Source of the DNA: Rubrobacter tropicus | GTDB taxonomy: Bacteria; Actinomycetota; Rubrobacteria; Rubrobacterales; Rubrobacteraceae | Assembly: GCF_011492945.1 (NCBI RefSeq) | Contig: NZ_CP045119.1 | Span: 372,001 to 436,000, forward strand | Direction: 5' to 3' | Length of the DNA stretch: 64,000 nt | Shown here: piece by piece, positions 7,936-15,441 of the stretch | Layout of the letters: every line of letters starts with the position of its first letter | How positions within the stretch are numbered: the first letter of the stretch is position 1 | Position numbers and translations under genes: made by a program | The notes under the pieces: model-generated | Databases searched by the model: none | What the model was told of the DNA's origin: nothing | Seen by the model: only the letters and a program-made list of their open reading frames with translations

Positions 7936-8595
7936 TCAACCCAACCCCCTTGAAGTGGTCAACCTGCCGAGAACCGCGAACAACACCTCGAAGACGAGTG
8001 CCAGGATGACGATCCCAAGCACCCCTCCGAGCACCAGGTTCAGCGAGTTGGCGCCGCCGATGCGGCTGAGGCCGGAGAAGATGTCCCCGCCGAGCCCCGG
8101 CCCGTTGACGTACGCCGCTATCGCCGCGATGCCGAGAATGAGCAGCGCCGAGACCCGGATGCCGGCGATGATCACCGGCCACGCGAGCGGCATCTCTATC
8201 TTGAAGAGCACCTGCCACTCGCTGAGGCCCATCCCCTTGGCCGACTCCGTGACGGCCGGGTCGACGGACTGCAGGCCGGTTATGGTGTTCCTCAAGATGG
8301 AGAGCACCGCGTAGGCCGAGAGCGCCACGACCGTCGGCGTGTACCCGAGCCCCATGAAAGGCAGGCTGAGCACGATTCCGAAGAGCGCGAACGACGGGAT
8401 GGTCAGTATGGCCGAGAAGACGGCCAGGACCACCTGCGCCGCCGCCGGACGCCGGTAGGTCAAGACGCCGAGGGAGACCCCGATCACGGTCGCTATGAAC
8501 AGCGACACGAGCACCACCTGCGCGTGCTCTATGGACAACTCCAACAGGTCGTCCCACCGCGAGGCGAGGTACTCGAAGAATCCCATGCTGTTCAT
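7936..8595 (-). CDS. OpuC/OsmF-type ABC transporter permease, first gene of operon
   Basis: A 219-residue integral membrane protein with six predicted helices and the coupling loop ESAKGMGLSEWQVLFKIEMPLAWPVIIAGIR. Length and motif are usual for OpuCB/OpuCD-type permeases. The start has two candidate ATGs three codons apart (8595, 8586) and only a weak GAGGCGG site. The order permease-ATPase-permease-binding protein, with overlapping starts and stops, defines one operon. It probably supplies osmoprotectant uptake in a desiccation- or salt-exposed organism (inference). Confidence 0.9.
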   Translation of the reverse strand: MNSMGFFEYLASRWDDLLELSIEHAQVVLVSLFIATVIGVSLGVLTYRRPAAAQVVLAVFSAILTIPSFALFGIVLSLPFMGLGYTPTVVALSAYAVLSILRNTITGLQSVDPAVTESAKGMGLSEWQVLFKIEMPLAWPVIIAGIRVSALLILGIAAIAAYVNGPGLGGDIFSGLSRIGGANSLNLVLGGVLGIVILALVFEVLFAVLGRLTTSRGLG

Positions 8596-9187
8596 GCCGC
8601 CGCCTCACGTGAGTAGCCGCGCATCACGTGTAACCATGCATAATCATTAGCACAACCTCTCTCGAAACGACTCCAGATAGTGCACGTCTCCACCGGCTCA
8701 TCCGGTGGCAGGCGCACGGTAATAATAGACATTTCTTGTTGCGGGCGCCACCGTCACGGTTTTGGCTTCCTTCCGGCGCGGGTCTTTGCGCGGCCTGCCA
8801 GGACGGGTTCGGGCCGCGCGGCATGCCCCCTCGAAGATGCAAAGCAAGCCACCAGCCGAGACATCCCGTCGCCTAATTGGCCAGCATCTCGGCCCGACGG
8901 TGGCGTCGCTTTGTTCCTCGGCATCTCCGGCTCCCCTCCAAATAAAGATCGATCCGTAGGAACCGTGGTTCCCGGATCACGCCGCGCCAGATCCTGTAAC
9001 TCTAATGGTTCGCGGCTGCGCCGGAAACCCAGGATAGGCTTTACTATCGTAAATGTGTCAAAGTATGTAAGCGATGGACCGCCGGAACCAACCCGCGGGG
9101 CGACTTCCTTACCCGGAGGGTCGTGAAGGTCGCAGCGTGCTGGAAGCCAGCGGCGCGCTGGGCGGGAGTTCACCCATTCCGATCGCT
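8596..9187. other. 590-bp non-coding stretch upstream of the OpuC-type operon
   Basis: No convincing gene: open frames here lack ribosome sites and protein-like composition. An AT-richer patch (about 8618-8650) is the likely promoter region for the minus-strand OpuC-type operon, though no clear hexamers stand out. One copy of the 19-bp motif is at 9051-9069. Confidence 0.5.
9051..9069 (+). promoter_or_regulatory. 19-bp motif copy 1
   Basis: AAATGTGTCAAAGTATGTA. It has two TGTGT-like half sites 10 bp apart in direct orientation. It is one of six copies between 9.05 and 11.58 kb, located between the OpuC-type operon and the 9188-9583 gene. Confidence 0.6.
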
Positions 9188-9583
9188 TCAGTTACGCGCG
9201 AGCCTCTCCTGCGACCTTACCGCGTGGCGCTCCGCGAAGCCGGCCAGGCTCAAGGTCACGAGGGCGATGGTCGCGTCGGACATGGAGCCAACCATCTCCG
9301 GCAACGGGTCCAGGGCCACGAGATCGACGCCCGCACGCTGGTACTCCGCGAGCCGCGAGACGAGCTCCCCGGCCGTGCTCTCGACGGCCAGCCAACCTTC
9401 TTTTTCCAATCCGCCGAGCCTCAGGAACATATCGGCTTCGTCCGGGAAGCTGAAGACCGGCAGCGCCTCTCTCTGGGCGCCTATACGGACTGTGAACGCA
9501 TCCGACCATTCGGCTTCGGGGTTCTCTATCAGCCAGTAAACGGTCGTCAGGTTCGGCGGCTGCGCCGTCTCATGCCTCAACAT
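9188..9583 (-). CDS. Hypothetical protein, 131 residues
   Basis: A soluble 131-residue protein with codon use like its neighbours. Visible segments are TTVYWLIENPEAEWSDAF, LPVFSFPDEADMFLRLGG and a GELVSRLAEYQRAGVDLVALDPLPEM region. This pattern resembles small alpha/beta proteins that read a value and map it to a site, but I cannot name the family. The upstream region (9584-9914) contains two copies of the 19-bp motif, so it may be controlled together with the divergent response regulator. Confidence 0.7.
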   Translation of the reverse strand: MLRHETAQPPNLTTVYWLIENPEAEWSDAFTVRIGAQREALPVFSFPDEADMFLRLGGLEKEGWLAVESTAGELVSRLAEYQRAGVDLVALDPLPEMVGSMSDATIALVTLSLAGFAERHAVRSQERLARN

Positions 9584-9731
9584 CTCCGACTCTCCTTCGC
9601 GTGGAGACCGATCCGCGAGAGCCTCACGAGGATCGCGCTTGCCCGGTCCCTATATCGCCGCAATGGGCACGAGCCGACAGCTTAATACACGGCCATTATC
9701 CCGGAAACCCCGGAAGGCCGCCTCGCACGGC

Positions 9732-9750
9732 AAATGTGTCGAAATGTGTA
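9732..9750 (+). promoter_or_regulatory. 19-bp motif copy 2
   Basis: AAATGTGTCGAAATGTGTA, about 165 bases upstream of the response regulator and 150 bases upstream of the divergent 9188-9583 gene. Confidence 0.6.
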
Positions 9751-9792
9751 GACGAGGCCACTGCGGGGGCCTGGAAGAGTACGGACGTAGAC

Positions 9793-9811
9793 TACATACT
9801 AAGACACACGT
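9793..9811 (-). promoter_or_regulatory. 19-bp motif copy 3 (diverged)
   Basis: On the minus strand ACGTGTGTCTTAGTATGTA, 15 of 19 positions as in copy 1; inverted relative to copy 2. Confidence 0.45.
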
Positions 9812-9914
9812 AAAATGCGCAAACAGTCTGGCGTCGTGGACGTTCGGCGCGAACGCGTGGGAAGGACCCGTTACTTTGGGGATGTCTGCAATCTTCGATA
9901 GGTTCAAATAGACG

Positions 9915-10617
9915 ATGGACGGCCGGCCGACGACGGTGCTACTGGCGGACGACCACACCATGTTCCGCGAGGGGCTGGCGCAGCTCTTGACCGCCTACGG
10001 GGGGCTCGAGGTCGTCGGCGAGACCACCAACGACGATGGCGCCGTCGACCTCGCCCGCGAGAAGAAGCCCGACGTGGTCATCATGCAGGTGCAGATGCCC
10101 TTCGAGAAGGCCAGGGAGTCCCTCGACAGGATGCGCGAGGTCGAGCCGGCGCCCAAGGTCATCGTCCGTGACCATGTTCGAGGACCCCGAGATGATGCGG
10201 ACCTTCTTGAGGCTTGGGGCCAGCGGATACGTGCTCAAGAGCTCCTCCACGACCCAGCTCGTGAGCGCGATCCGCGCCGCCGCCTTCGCCCCCGAGGACG
10301 GCAACGTGGTGGTGGGCATGCCAAGGACGATGTTGGAGGAGTCGGAGGGCGGTTCCGAAGGCTTGCTCTCGGTGCGGGAGCTCGAGATCCTGCTGCTCGC
10401 GGCACGGGGCCTCTCCAATCGCCAGATAGCCAGCCGGGTGCACCTGGCGGAGGGGACCGTCAAGCGCCACCTCTCGAACACCTACAACAAGATGGGGGTG
10501 GGATCTCGGGGCGAGGCAGCGAGAAAGGCGCTGCAGGAGGAGTGGATCACCGTCAGCGAGATCACGGACTACGAGCCCTCCGACGAGGACGGGCAGCCCG
10601 GAGGCCGGCCGGGTTAG
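9915..10617 (+). pseudogene. NarL/LuxR-type response regulator, frameshifted and lacking the phospho-acceptor Asp
   Basis: The frame from the ATG at 9915 encodes a receiver start (VLLADDHTMFREGLAQLL, PDVVIMQVQMP). At about 10165-10172 the reading shifts: the receiver remainder (TMFEDPEMMRTFLRLGASGYVLK) and a complete LuxR helix-turn-helix (LLSVRELEILLLAARGLSNRQIASRV..TVKRHL) continue in another frame to the TAG at 10617. Removing one C from the GTCCGTGACC run restores a normal ~233-residue regulator. The conserved phospho-acceptor Asp is replaced by Gln (codon 10086-10088). It could be a decayed gene, a sequencing error, or a phosphorylation-independent regulator. It probably acted on the 19-bp motif (inference). 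Confidence 0.8.
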
Positions 10618-10961
10618 TCCACCGGCTCCGTGGAGATGAACTCCTCCACCTCGTCCAGGACCGCGAGCAAGTCCGCCACGCCCATGTCTTTTATCTCCCT
10701 GACCCGGCCGTCCAGGTTGACCCTGACGTCCATCCCGTCGCTGAACAGCACCTCGATCCGGCACGCGATGCCGACGAAGTCTTCCGGCGAGAGGCCGTCG
10801 TTGTCGTTGCGCACGAGCAGGTCGGGCGCGAAGTCCCGCACCTGCCCGTCGAGGGAGTCCGCAGAGGCTATCATCACCTCGGCGTCGGGACGGTGCTCGT
10901 GCAGGGCCAGCGCCAGCGTCTCGCGGTACATCTTGGGTTTTACGGTGACGAGTATGCGCAC
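10614..10961 (-). CDS. Small receiver-like protein, 115 residues
   Basis: The GTG at 10961 has AGGAG 9 bases upstream; a longer frame to 11171 has no support and runs through motif sites. The product starts VRILVTVKPKMYRETLALALHEHRPDAEVMIA, like the first strand and helix of a response-regulator receiver, and continues through DFAPDLLVRNDNDGLSP. A phospho-acceptor is not obvious. It overlaps the end of the response-regulator gene by 4 bases, tail to tail. Two motif copies in inverted orientation lie 120-215 bases upstream. It may be a partner or antagonist of the regulator; the function is unknown. Confidence 0.7.
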   Translation of the reverse strand: MRILVTVKPKMYRETLALALHEHRPDAEVMIASADSLDGQVRDFAPDLLVRNDNDGLSPEDFVGIACRIEVLFSDGMDVRVNLDGRVREIKDMGVADLLAVLDEVEEFISTEPVD

Positions 10962-11081
10962 TCCCGCACGCTCCTGACTCGCGGGAAACCAGATACGAAA
11001 CGATACGCACAAGAGCGGCCCACAAATAGCTGTGAGTGCACTATACACCCGTCGCCGGAGGATTGGGACGGCCGCGACGCA

Positions 11082-11100
11082 TAATGTGTGAAAGTGTGTA
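11082..11100 (+). promoter_or_regulatory. 19-bp motif copy 4
   Basis: TAATGTGTGAAAGTGTGTA followed by GCGGG. With copy 5 it forms an inverted pair with 23 of about 25 bases complementary, separated by roughly 50 bases. Confidence 0.6.
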
Positions 11101-11156
11101 GCGGGCGTTTCGTATCCCGGGTGCCGGCTCCGCCGTGAACCGTGCGGACCTCCCGC

Positions 11157-11175
11157 TACACACTTCGACACATTT
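11157..11175 (-). promoter_or_regulatory. 19-bp motif copy 5
   Basis: On the minus strand AAATGTGTCGAAGTGTGTA followed by GCGGG; the inverted partner of copy 4. Both are upstream of the 10614-10961 gene. Confidence 0.6.
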
Positions 11176-11559
11176 CCTATATGTAGGGATCGAAATCACT
11201 ACCGGGAGGGTCAGGGTGAGGCTATATTCGCGCGCGTCCACCCATCCTCGAATACAGGAGCGCGACCGGATGCTTGAGCGGGGCGGAGAAGGCGGACGGC
11301 GTTCGGGCGGTCCCGTTGCCAGCCGCGGGGACTCCCTCGAGTGGGCCCGCTCCGGAAATCGGACGAGGCTGGTGAAGCTCCTGAACCTCGTCAGGACCGA
11401 GATGCTCTTCGACATCGACTCCTCCGATGGACCGTGGTTGAACCGCAACCGGGTATCGAGAGCAGACGCCACGCCCAGCCCGAAACGCGCCGTCTGAAGA
11501 CTTGACTGCGGCGCCCTCTCACATCCGGAGTCACCGTCTGCTTTTCGAGTCGTCCGTTT

Positions 11560-11578
11560 TGCATACTTTGACACATTT
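11560..11578 (-). promoter_or_regulatory. 19-bp motif copy 6
   Basis: On the minus strand AAATGTGTCAAAGTATGCA, differing from copy 1 at one position; about 215 bases upstream of the desaturase ATG. Confidence 0.6.
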
Positions 11579-11791
11579 TTGGTTCGTATCTGCCGAATCG
11601 GGCCCGGAGGAGCCGCCAGGAGGGTATGCTCATCTCCATTGTTCGGCGTCTGACCTTCCTTCTTTCCCCATCTCACCCACCCAGGCGCCGGGCGTCACCG
11701 GAAAGAGGGTCGAGGACAGGCTTCGAGAGACCCAATCGAACTCCACACAGAGCCGCCGGACAGTCGCCCCGGCCGGAAAGGAATACGACGT

Positions 11792-12859
11792 ATGAGACCA
11801 GACGTTTCGCCCTCCGCCGAGATGCCGGACCCGTCCGGCCGGCGTCAAGAAGTCAACCTTTACGCCGAGTTAAAGCGGATCGTCAAGAAGGACGGGCTGC
11901 TCGAACGTCAGCCGGCCTACTACGCGGGCAAGACCGCCCTCACCCTGGGCCTGCTGGCGGTGGGCCTTGCCTTGTTGTTCGTCTTCGACGACCTCTGGTT
12001 TCAGCTCTTGAACGCCGTATATCTGGCGTTTGTGTTCGTCCAGATCAGCCTGCTCGCCCACGACTTCGGGCACCGGCAGTTCACCTTCCGCTCCGCGCGG
12101 AAGAACGACTGGCTTACCCTCGTCTTCGGCAACCTGCTGCTCGGCGTGAGCCGCCAGTGGTGGATAGACAAGCACAACGAGCACCACGGCCACCCCAACC
12201 AGGTCGACGTGGACCCGGACGTGGACATCCCGCTGCTCGCCTTCGACGAGGACCAGGCGATGGACAAGAGGGGCATCGCGCGGTTCGTCGTCAAGTACCA
12301 GGCGGCCCTGATCTTCCCCCTCTCCTTTCTCCAGGCGTTGAGCATGCACCGCAGCAGCGTCGAGTTCCTGGCCTCGGGCAAGGCGAAGAGCACGCTGGTC
12401 GAGGCGCTCGTGATCCTGGCCCACTTCGCCCTCTATTTTGGCCTGCTGTTCTCCGTGCTGGAACCCCTGACGGCCGTGCTGTTCGTCGTCGTCCATCGCG
12501 GGCTCTTTGGCGTCTACATGGTCTCCATCTTCGCCCCCAACCACAAGGCGATGCCCCTGCTGGAGCAGGACAGCCGGGTCGATTTCCTGCACCGTCAGGT
12601 CCTGACCAGCCGCAACGTCCTCTCCCACCCGATCACGGACTTCTGGTACGGGGGTCTCAACTACCAGATAGAGCACCACCTCTTCCCGAGGCTGCCCCGC
12701 AACAAGCTCAAGGAGGCGCAGCCGATCATCAAAGACTTCTGCCGGAAGCACGAGATCCCGTTCCACGAGACGAGCGTGCTCCAGTCCTACCGTGAGATCC
12801 TGAGCCACCTCCACGAGGTCGGCTCCCCCCTCCGCAAACCCCGGCGCACCAGCCCGTAA
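11792..12859 (+). CDS. Membrane fatty-acid desaturase
   Basis: A 355-residue membrane enzyme with the three histidine boxes of the front-end/acyl-lipid desaturase superfamily: HDFGH (about residue 90), HNEHHGHP (about 128) and QIEHHLFP (about 290). Hydrophobic pairs lie between the boxes. The diiron centre held by these histidines introduces a double bond into an acyl chain at the membrane. The QxxHH third box points to the linoleoyl-CoA/delta-6-like subfamily rather than delta-9, but regiochemistry cannot be read. The ATG at 11792 follows GGAAAGGAA. A motif copy upstream suggests shared control with the regulator locus. Confidence 0.9.
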   Translation: MRPDVSPSAEMPDPSGRRQEVNLYAELKRIVKKDGLLERQPAYYAGKTALTLGLLAVGLALLFVFDDLWFQLLNAVYLAFVFVQISLLAHDFGHRQFTFRSARKNDWLTLVFGNLLLGVSRQWWIDKHNEHHGHPNQVDVDPDVDIPLLAFDEDQAMDKRGIARFVVKYQAALIFPLSFLQALSMHRSSVEFLASGKAKSTLVEALVILAHFALYFGLLFSVLEPLTAVLFVVVHRGLFGVYMVSIFAPNHKAMPLLEQDSRVDFLHRQVLTSRNVLSHPITDFWYGGLNYQIEHHLFPRLPRNKLKEAQPIIKDFCRKHEIPFHETSVLQSYREILSHLHEVGSPLRKPRRTSP

Positions 12860-12899
12860 AGCCGGCCAGAGAACATACGACGGATTTCTAATATCGCAT

Positions 12900-12926
12900 G
12901 TATATGTAGAATGCACATAGTATACG
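12900..12926. promoter_or_regulatory. AT-rich inverted repeat upstream of the PhaC-like gene
   Basis: GTATATGT, seven spacer bases, then ACATAGTATAC: an imperfect inverted repeat in an otherwise GC-rich region, 33 bases before the best ribosome site. Candidate operator and promoter; not related to the 19-bp motif. Confidence 0.4.
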
Positions 12927-12930
12927 GGTA

Positions 12931-14253
12931 TTGAGGCGATTGTTTCGGAGGCATCGGTATGGTGGCAGGCGGGTATGGGCTTTGGGTGGCGGGCGGGCGT
13001 GCCGTCGCCGGGGTCTTCGGGCGGCGGACGGGCGGTCTGGTTTGATCCGCGAGCGGTCTTCCGGCGGGGCGGGCCCGTTGCGGTTGGTGGACGGTTCGGC
13101 CGACGGGTGGGGCCTTGGGCCGTTGGGCATCTGCAACTACGACGGTCCCGAGACGATCCGGGCCAGAAAGTACGCGACGGGCACGCACGTGCTGTTGCGG
13201 GAGGTAGGTGTCGAGACGGGGGCCACGCCCAGGGAGGTGGTCTGGAGCAGGAACAAGGCCAGGCTATACCGCTACCGGGGCGGTGGGGGTCGTGCGGGGA
13301 GAAGGCGTCCGGTCCCGGTGCTTCTGATCTACGGCTTCGTGCTCAAGCCCTACGTCCTGGACCTGGTGCCGGGCAACAGCCTGGTGGAGTATCTGGTGGG
13401 GGAGGGGTTCGACGTCTACATGCTGGACTTCGGGGTCTCCGGCGCCGGGGACGCGCGGCTGTCGCTCGAAGATTTCGTGCTGGACTACATGCACGGCGCG
13501 GTCCGGAAGGTCGTCGAGACTTCCGGCGCAAAAGAGGTAAGCCTCTTCGGGCAGTCGCAGGGGGGCACCCTGTGCGCCATGTACGCTTCGCTCTTTCCCG
13601 AGGGGCCCATCAAGAACCTCGTGCTGCTCTCGGCGCCCACGGAGTTCGTGCCGCGGGACCCCGGTCTCCTCGGGCTCTGGACGTTCGCGAGCCGCAACGG
13701 CGGGGCGCTCTTCGACCCGGCGGTGGTGCCGCGGTTCCTCGGGAACCTGCCGACGGGTTTTGCCAGCTCGCTCATCAACGCGGCGGCCTCCCTGCAGGCC
13801 GCCGCCGTGGGCACGGTCGCCAGGGCCGGCGGCTTCGGCCTCTACGACGCCGTATTGCGCGAGGTCCGGGATCTCGCCGGGCGCGACGTCTCCCTGCGTT
13901 CGTGGCTGGCGGTGAGCAAATGGGTGGACGACGCCGCCCCTTTCCCGGGCGAGACGTTCCGCCAGTGGGTAAAGGACTTCTACCAGCGGGACATGCTCGT
14001 CAAGGGCCGGGTGGAGCTTCGCGGGCGTAGGGTGGACCTCTCGAACATCCGGTGCTCCGTGCTCAACGCCTCCGGAAAGTGGGACTACGTCGTCCCGGCC
14101 TCCCAGACGGGGGCCACGACGATCCTCGCCGGTAGCCGGGACAAGGAGTCCGTCTCCCTGGACGCCGGTCACGTGGGCATGCTCGTCGGGCCGGGCGCCG
14201 CCGACCTCTGGCCCAGGGTCGGCGACTGGCTCGCGCCCCGCTCCGGTCGCTAG
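12931..14253 (+). CDS. PhaC-like alpha/beta hydrolase (N-terminus possibly frameshifted)
   Basis: The confident part starts near 13110 (ICNYDGPETIRARKYATGTHVLLREVG) and follows PHA-synthase-like hydrolases: VLLIYGFVLKPYVLDL, nucleophile elbow SLFGQSQGGT, NASGKWDYVVPASQ with the acid Asp, and DAGHVGML with the His. True PHA synthases have Cys in the elbow; here it is Ser (TCG), so a depolymerase/esterase or an atypical synthase is possible. The start is uncertain. The frame extends to a TTG at 12931, but the best ribosome site (CGGAGG) precedes an ATG at 12959 in another frame. That frame reads MVAGGYGLWVAGGRAVAGVF.. and would join this one through a one-base shift near 13035-13045. Confidence 0.75.
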   Translation: MRRLFRRHRYGGRRVWALGGGRACRRRGLRAADGRSGLIRERSSGGAGPLRLVDGSADGWGLGPLGICNYDGPETIRARKYATGTHVLLREVGVETGATPREVVWSRNKARLYRYRGGGGRAGRRRPVPVLLIYGFVLKPYVLDLVPGNSLVEYLVGEGFDVYMLDFGVSGAGDARLSLEDFVLDYMHGAVRKVVETSGAKEVSLFGQSQGGTLCAMYASLFPEGPIKNLVLLSAPTEFVPRDPGLLGLWTFASRNGGALFDPAVVPRFLGNLPTGFASSLINAAASLQAAAVGTVARAGGFGLYDAVLREVRDLAGRDVSLRSWLAVSKWVDDAAPFPGETFRQWVKDFYQRDMLVKGRVELRGRRVDLSNIRCSVLNASGKWDYVVPASQTGATTILAGSRDKESVSLDAGHVGMLVGPGAADLWPRVGDWLAPRSGR

Positions 14254-14354
14254 GCACCGAACGGTGGCCGCGCCCGGACGGCCGCGGCGTTGCGCGGAAC
14301 CCTGAGGATGTTAGTGTGGGCCTTCGCGGATCTTGTGGATAGGGGAGGGCCGAA

Positions 14355-15236
14355 GTGGAGATCCTGCCTGGAGTGCATCGCATCGAGTCAGACCTCGGCG
14401 AGCGGTTCGTGTGCCAGTACCTGCTGGTCGGGGAGGATAGGAAGATCCTTGTGGACACCGGCCTCTCCGGCACGCCGGAGGGCGTTATCGTCCCCTATCT
14501 CGAAGGCATCGGGCTTTCGGTGGACGATTTGGACGAGGTCTTCGTCAGCCACGCCGACGTCGACCACTGCGGCGGCAACCGGGCCTTGAAGGAGATGAAC
14601 CCGCGGCTCCGCTTCCTCTGCGGCGAGTCAGACCGGGCCTGGGTCGAGGGCAACGACAGGATACTCGCCGAGATCTACCGCTGGTCCGAGCCCTACGGCT
14701 TCGGCCTGGACGGGGAATCGCTGGCCTGGATCCGCGCGGAGCTCGGCGGCGACTGCCCAGTGGACACCGGCCTGCGCGGCGGAGAGACCCTTCGCCTCGG
14801 TGCCGGCCGTCGCGTCGAGGTCTTGCACCTGCCGGGCCACACCCCGGGCCACCTCGGCCTCTGGGATCCCGACAGCGGGGCCGCGATCGTCATAGACGCG
14901 GCCCTCGAAAGGGGCATCTACGACCGCGCCGGCACCCTCCTCCAGCCGCCCCGCTACTTCGACGCCACAACCTACCGCGCCACGATCCGCAAGCTCCGCG
15001 CCATGAACCCCGAATACCTCCTCACCGCCCACTACCCGCAGATGCAGGGGCAGGAAGCCCTCGACTTCCTCGACCGCTCCCTGGAGTTCACCGACCGGGT
15101 ACACGAGGTAACGCGGGAAGGAATAAAGGGCGGCATCACCGGCCTCAAAGAGCTGACGGAGCTGGCCGACGAGAAGCTCGGTCCGTACCCGGACTTCGCC
15201 ATCGAGATCGGGGCCGCCATCCGCGCCCATATGTGA
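14355..15236 (+). CDS. MBL-fold metallo-hydrolase
   Basis: A 293-residue metallo-beta-lactamase-fold enzyme. The GTG start at 14355 has GGGGAGG 6 bases before it. The metal signature is HADVDHCGG (HxDxDH variant, where most relatives have HxHxDH), followed by LPGHTPGHLG, VIDAAL and TAHYPQMQG as later metal ligands. The Asp for the second His suggests an altered metal site. Such enzymes hydrolyse thioesters, lactones or phosphodiesters; the substrate is not visible. It is a single-gene unit. A hairpin directly after the stop (15235-15255) may terminate it. Confidence 0.85.
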   Translation: MEILPGVHRIESDLGERFVCQYLLVGEDRKILVDTGLSGTPEGVIVPYLEGIGLSVDDLDEVFVSHADVDHCGGNRALKEMNPRLRFLCGESDRAWVEGNDRILAEIYRWSEPYGFGLDGESLAWIRAELGGDCPVDTGLRGGETLRLGAGRRVEVLHLPGHTPGHLGLWDPDSGAAIVIDAALERGIYDRAGTLLQPPRYFDATTYRATIRKLRAMNPEYLLTAHYPQMQGQEALDFLDRSLEFTDRVHEVTREGIKGGITGLKELTELADEKLGPYPDFAIEIGAAIRAHM

Positions 15237-15255
15237 CGAGGGCTTTGCCCTCGTC
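15235..15255 (+). terminator. Stem-loop overlapping the MBL stop
   Basis: A perfect 9-bp stem GACGAGGGC with a TTT loop beginning within the TGA stop codon. There is no U-tract. It runs into word-repeat A2, so it may instead be part of that element. Confidence 0.5.
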
Positions 15256-15441
15256 AGCACGCCTCCTTCGGAGGCTCTCAGCCTGTCAGCTTCTTTCCAC
15301 CCGGGGCCTTACTAGGCGGCGCTATACGTGAAGGTCCGGCGATCGCTAGGCGGCACGCACCGAGACGACTGGCTGACGGCTGAGAGCGAGCCCTGCGTAG
15401 CAGGGCGAAGCGTGCTGACAAGCTGAAATGCTGACAAGCTA
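15255..15441. repeat. Word-repeat A2 (GTCAGC/GCTGA family), two inverted arms
   Basis: The left arm is GTCAGCACGCCTCCTTCGGAGG then CTCTCAGCCTGTCAGC. The right arm reads CTGGCTGACGGCTGAGAGC, GCCCTGCGTAGCAGGGC, GTGCTGACAAGCTGAAATGC, TGACAAGC. The arms are inverted copies with different internal hairpins (GCCTCC-TTC-GGAGGC against GCCCTGC-GTA-GCAGGGC), about 65 bases apart. It fills the gap between two convergent MBL genes. Confidence 0.7.

Larger units (their letters stand above)
9584..9914. other. 330-bp divergent intergenic region with two motif copies
   Basis: The region lies between the minus-strand hypothetical gene and the plus-strand response regulator. It holds motif copies at 9732-9750 and 9793-9811 in opposite orientations, 42 bases apart. 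No ORF worth calling. It is probably a shared control region. Confidence 0.5.
10962..11791. other. 830-bp intergenic region with three motif copies
   Basis: The region lies between the small receiver-like gene (minus) and the desaturase (plus). Copies of the 19-bp motif are at 11082-11100 and 11157-11175 (extended inverted pair sharing TAGCGGG on the inner side) and at 11560-11578. A 75-codon frame from an ATG at 11271 was not accepted: it has no ribosome site and unusual composition. Confidence 0.5.

Noticed and set aside
8754-9173. 139-codon minus-strand frame and overlapping plus-strand frames upstream of the OpuC-type operon
   Set aside because: No ribosome site, Arg/Pro-rich composition typical of chance frames in GC-rich DNA, and the region contains a regulatory motif copy.
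11271-11497. 75-codon frame (ATG at 11271) between motif copies
   Set aside because: No ribosome site and no protein-like pattern; kept only as a very weak possibility.
15255-15441. CRISPR array from the repeated GCTGAC words
   Set aside because: Repeat words are 6-8 bases with irregular spacing, no constant repeat/spacer lengths and no cas genes; arms are inverted rather than direct.
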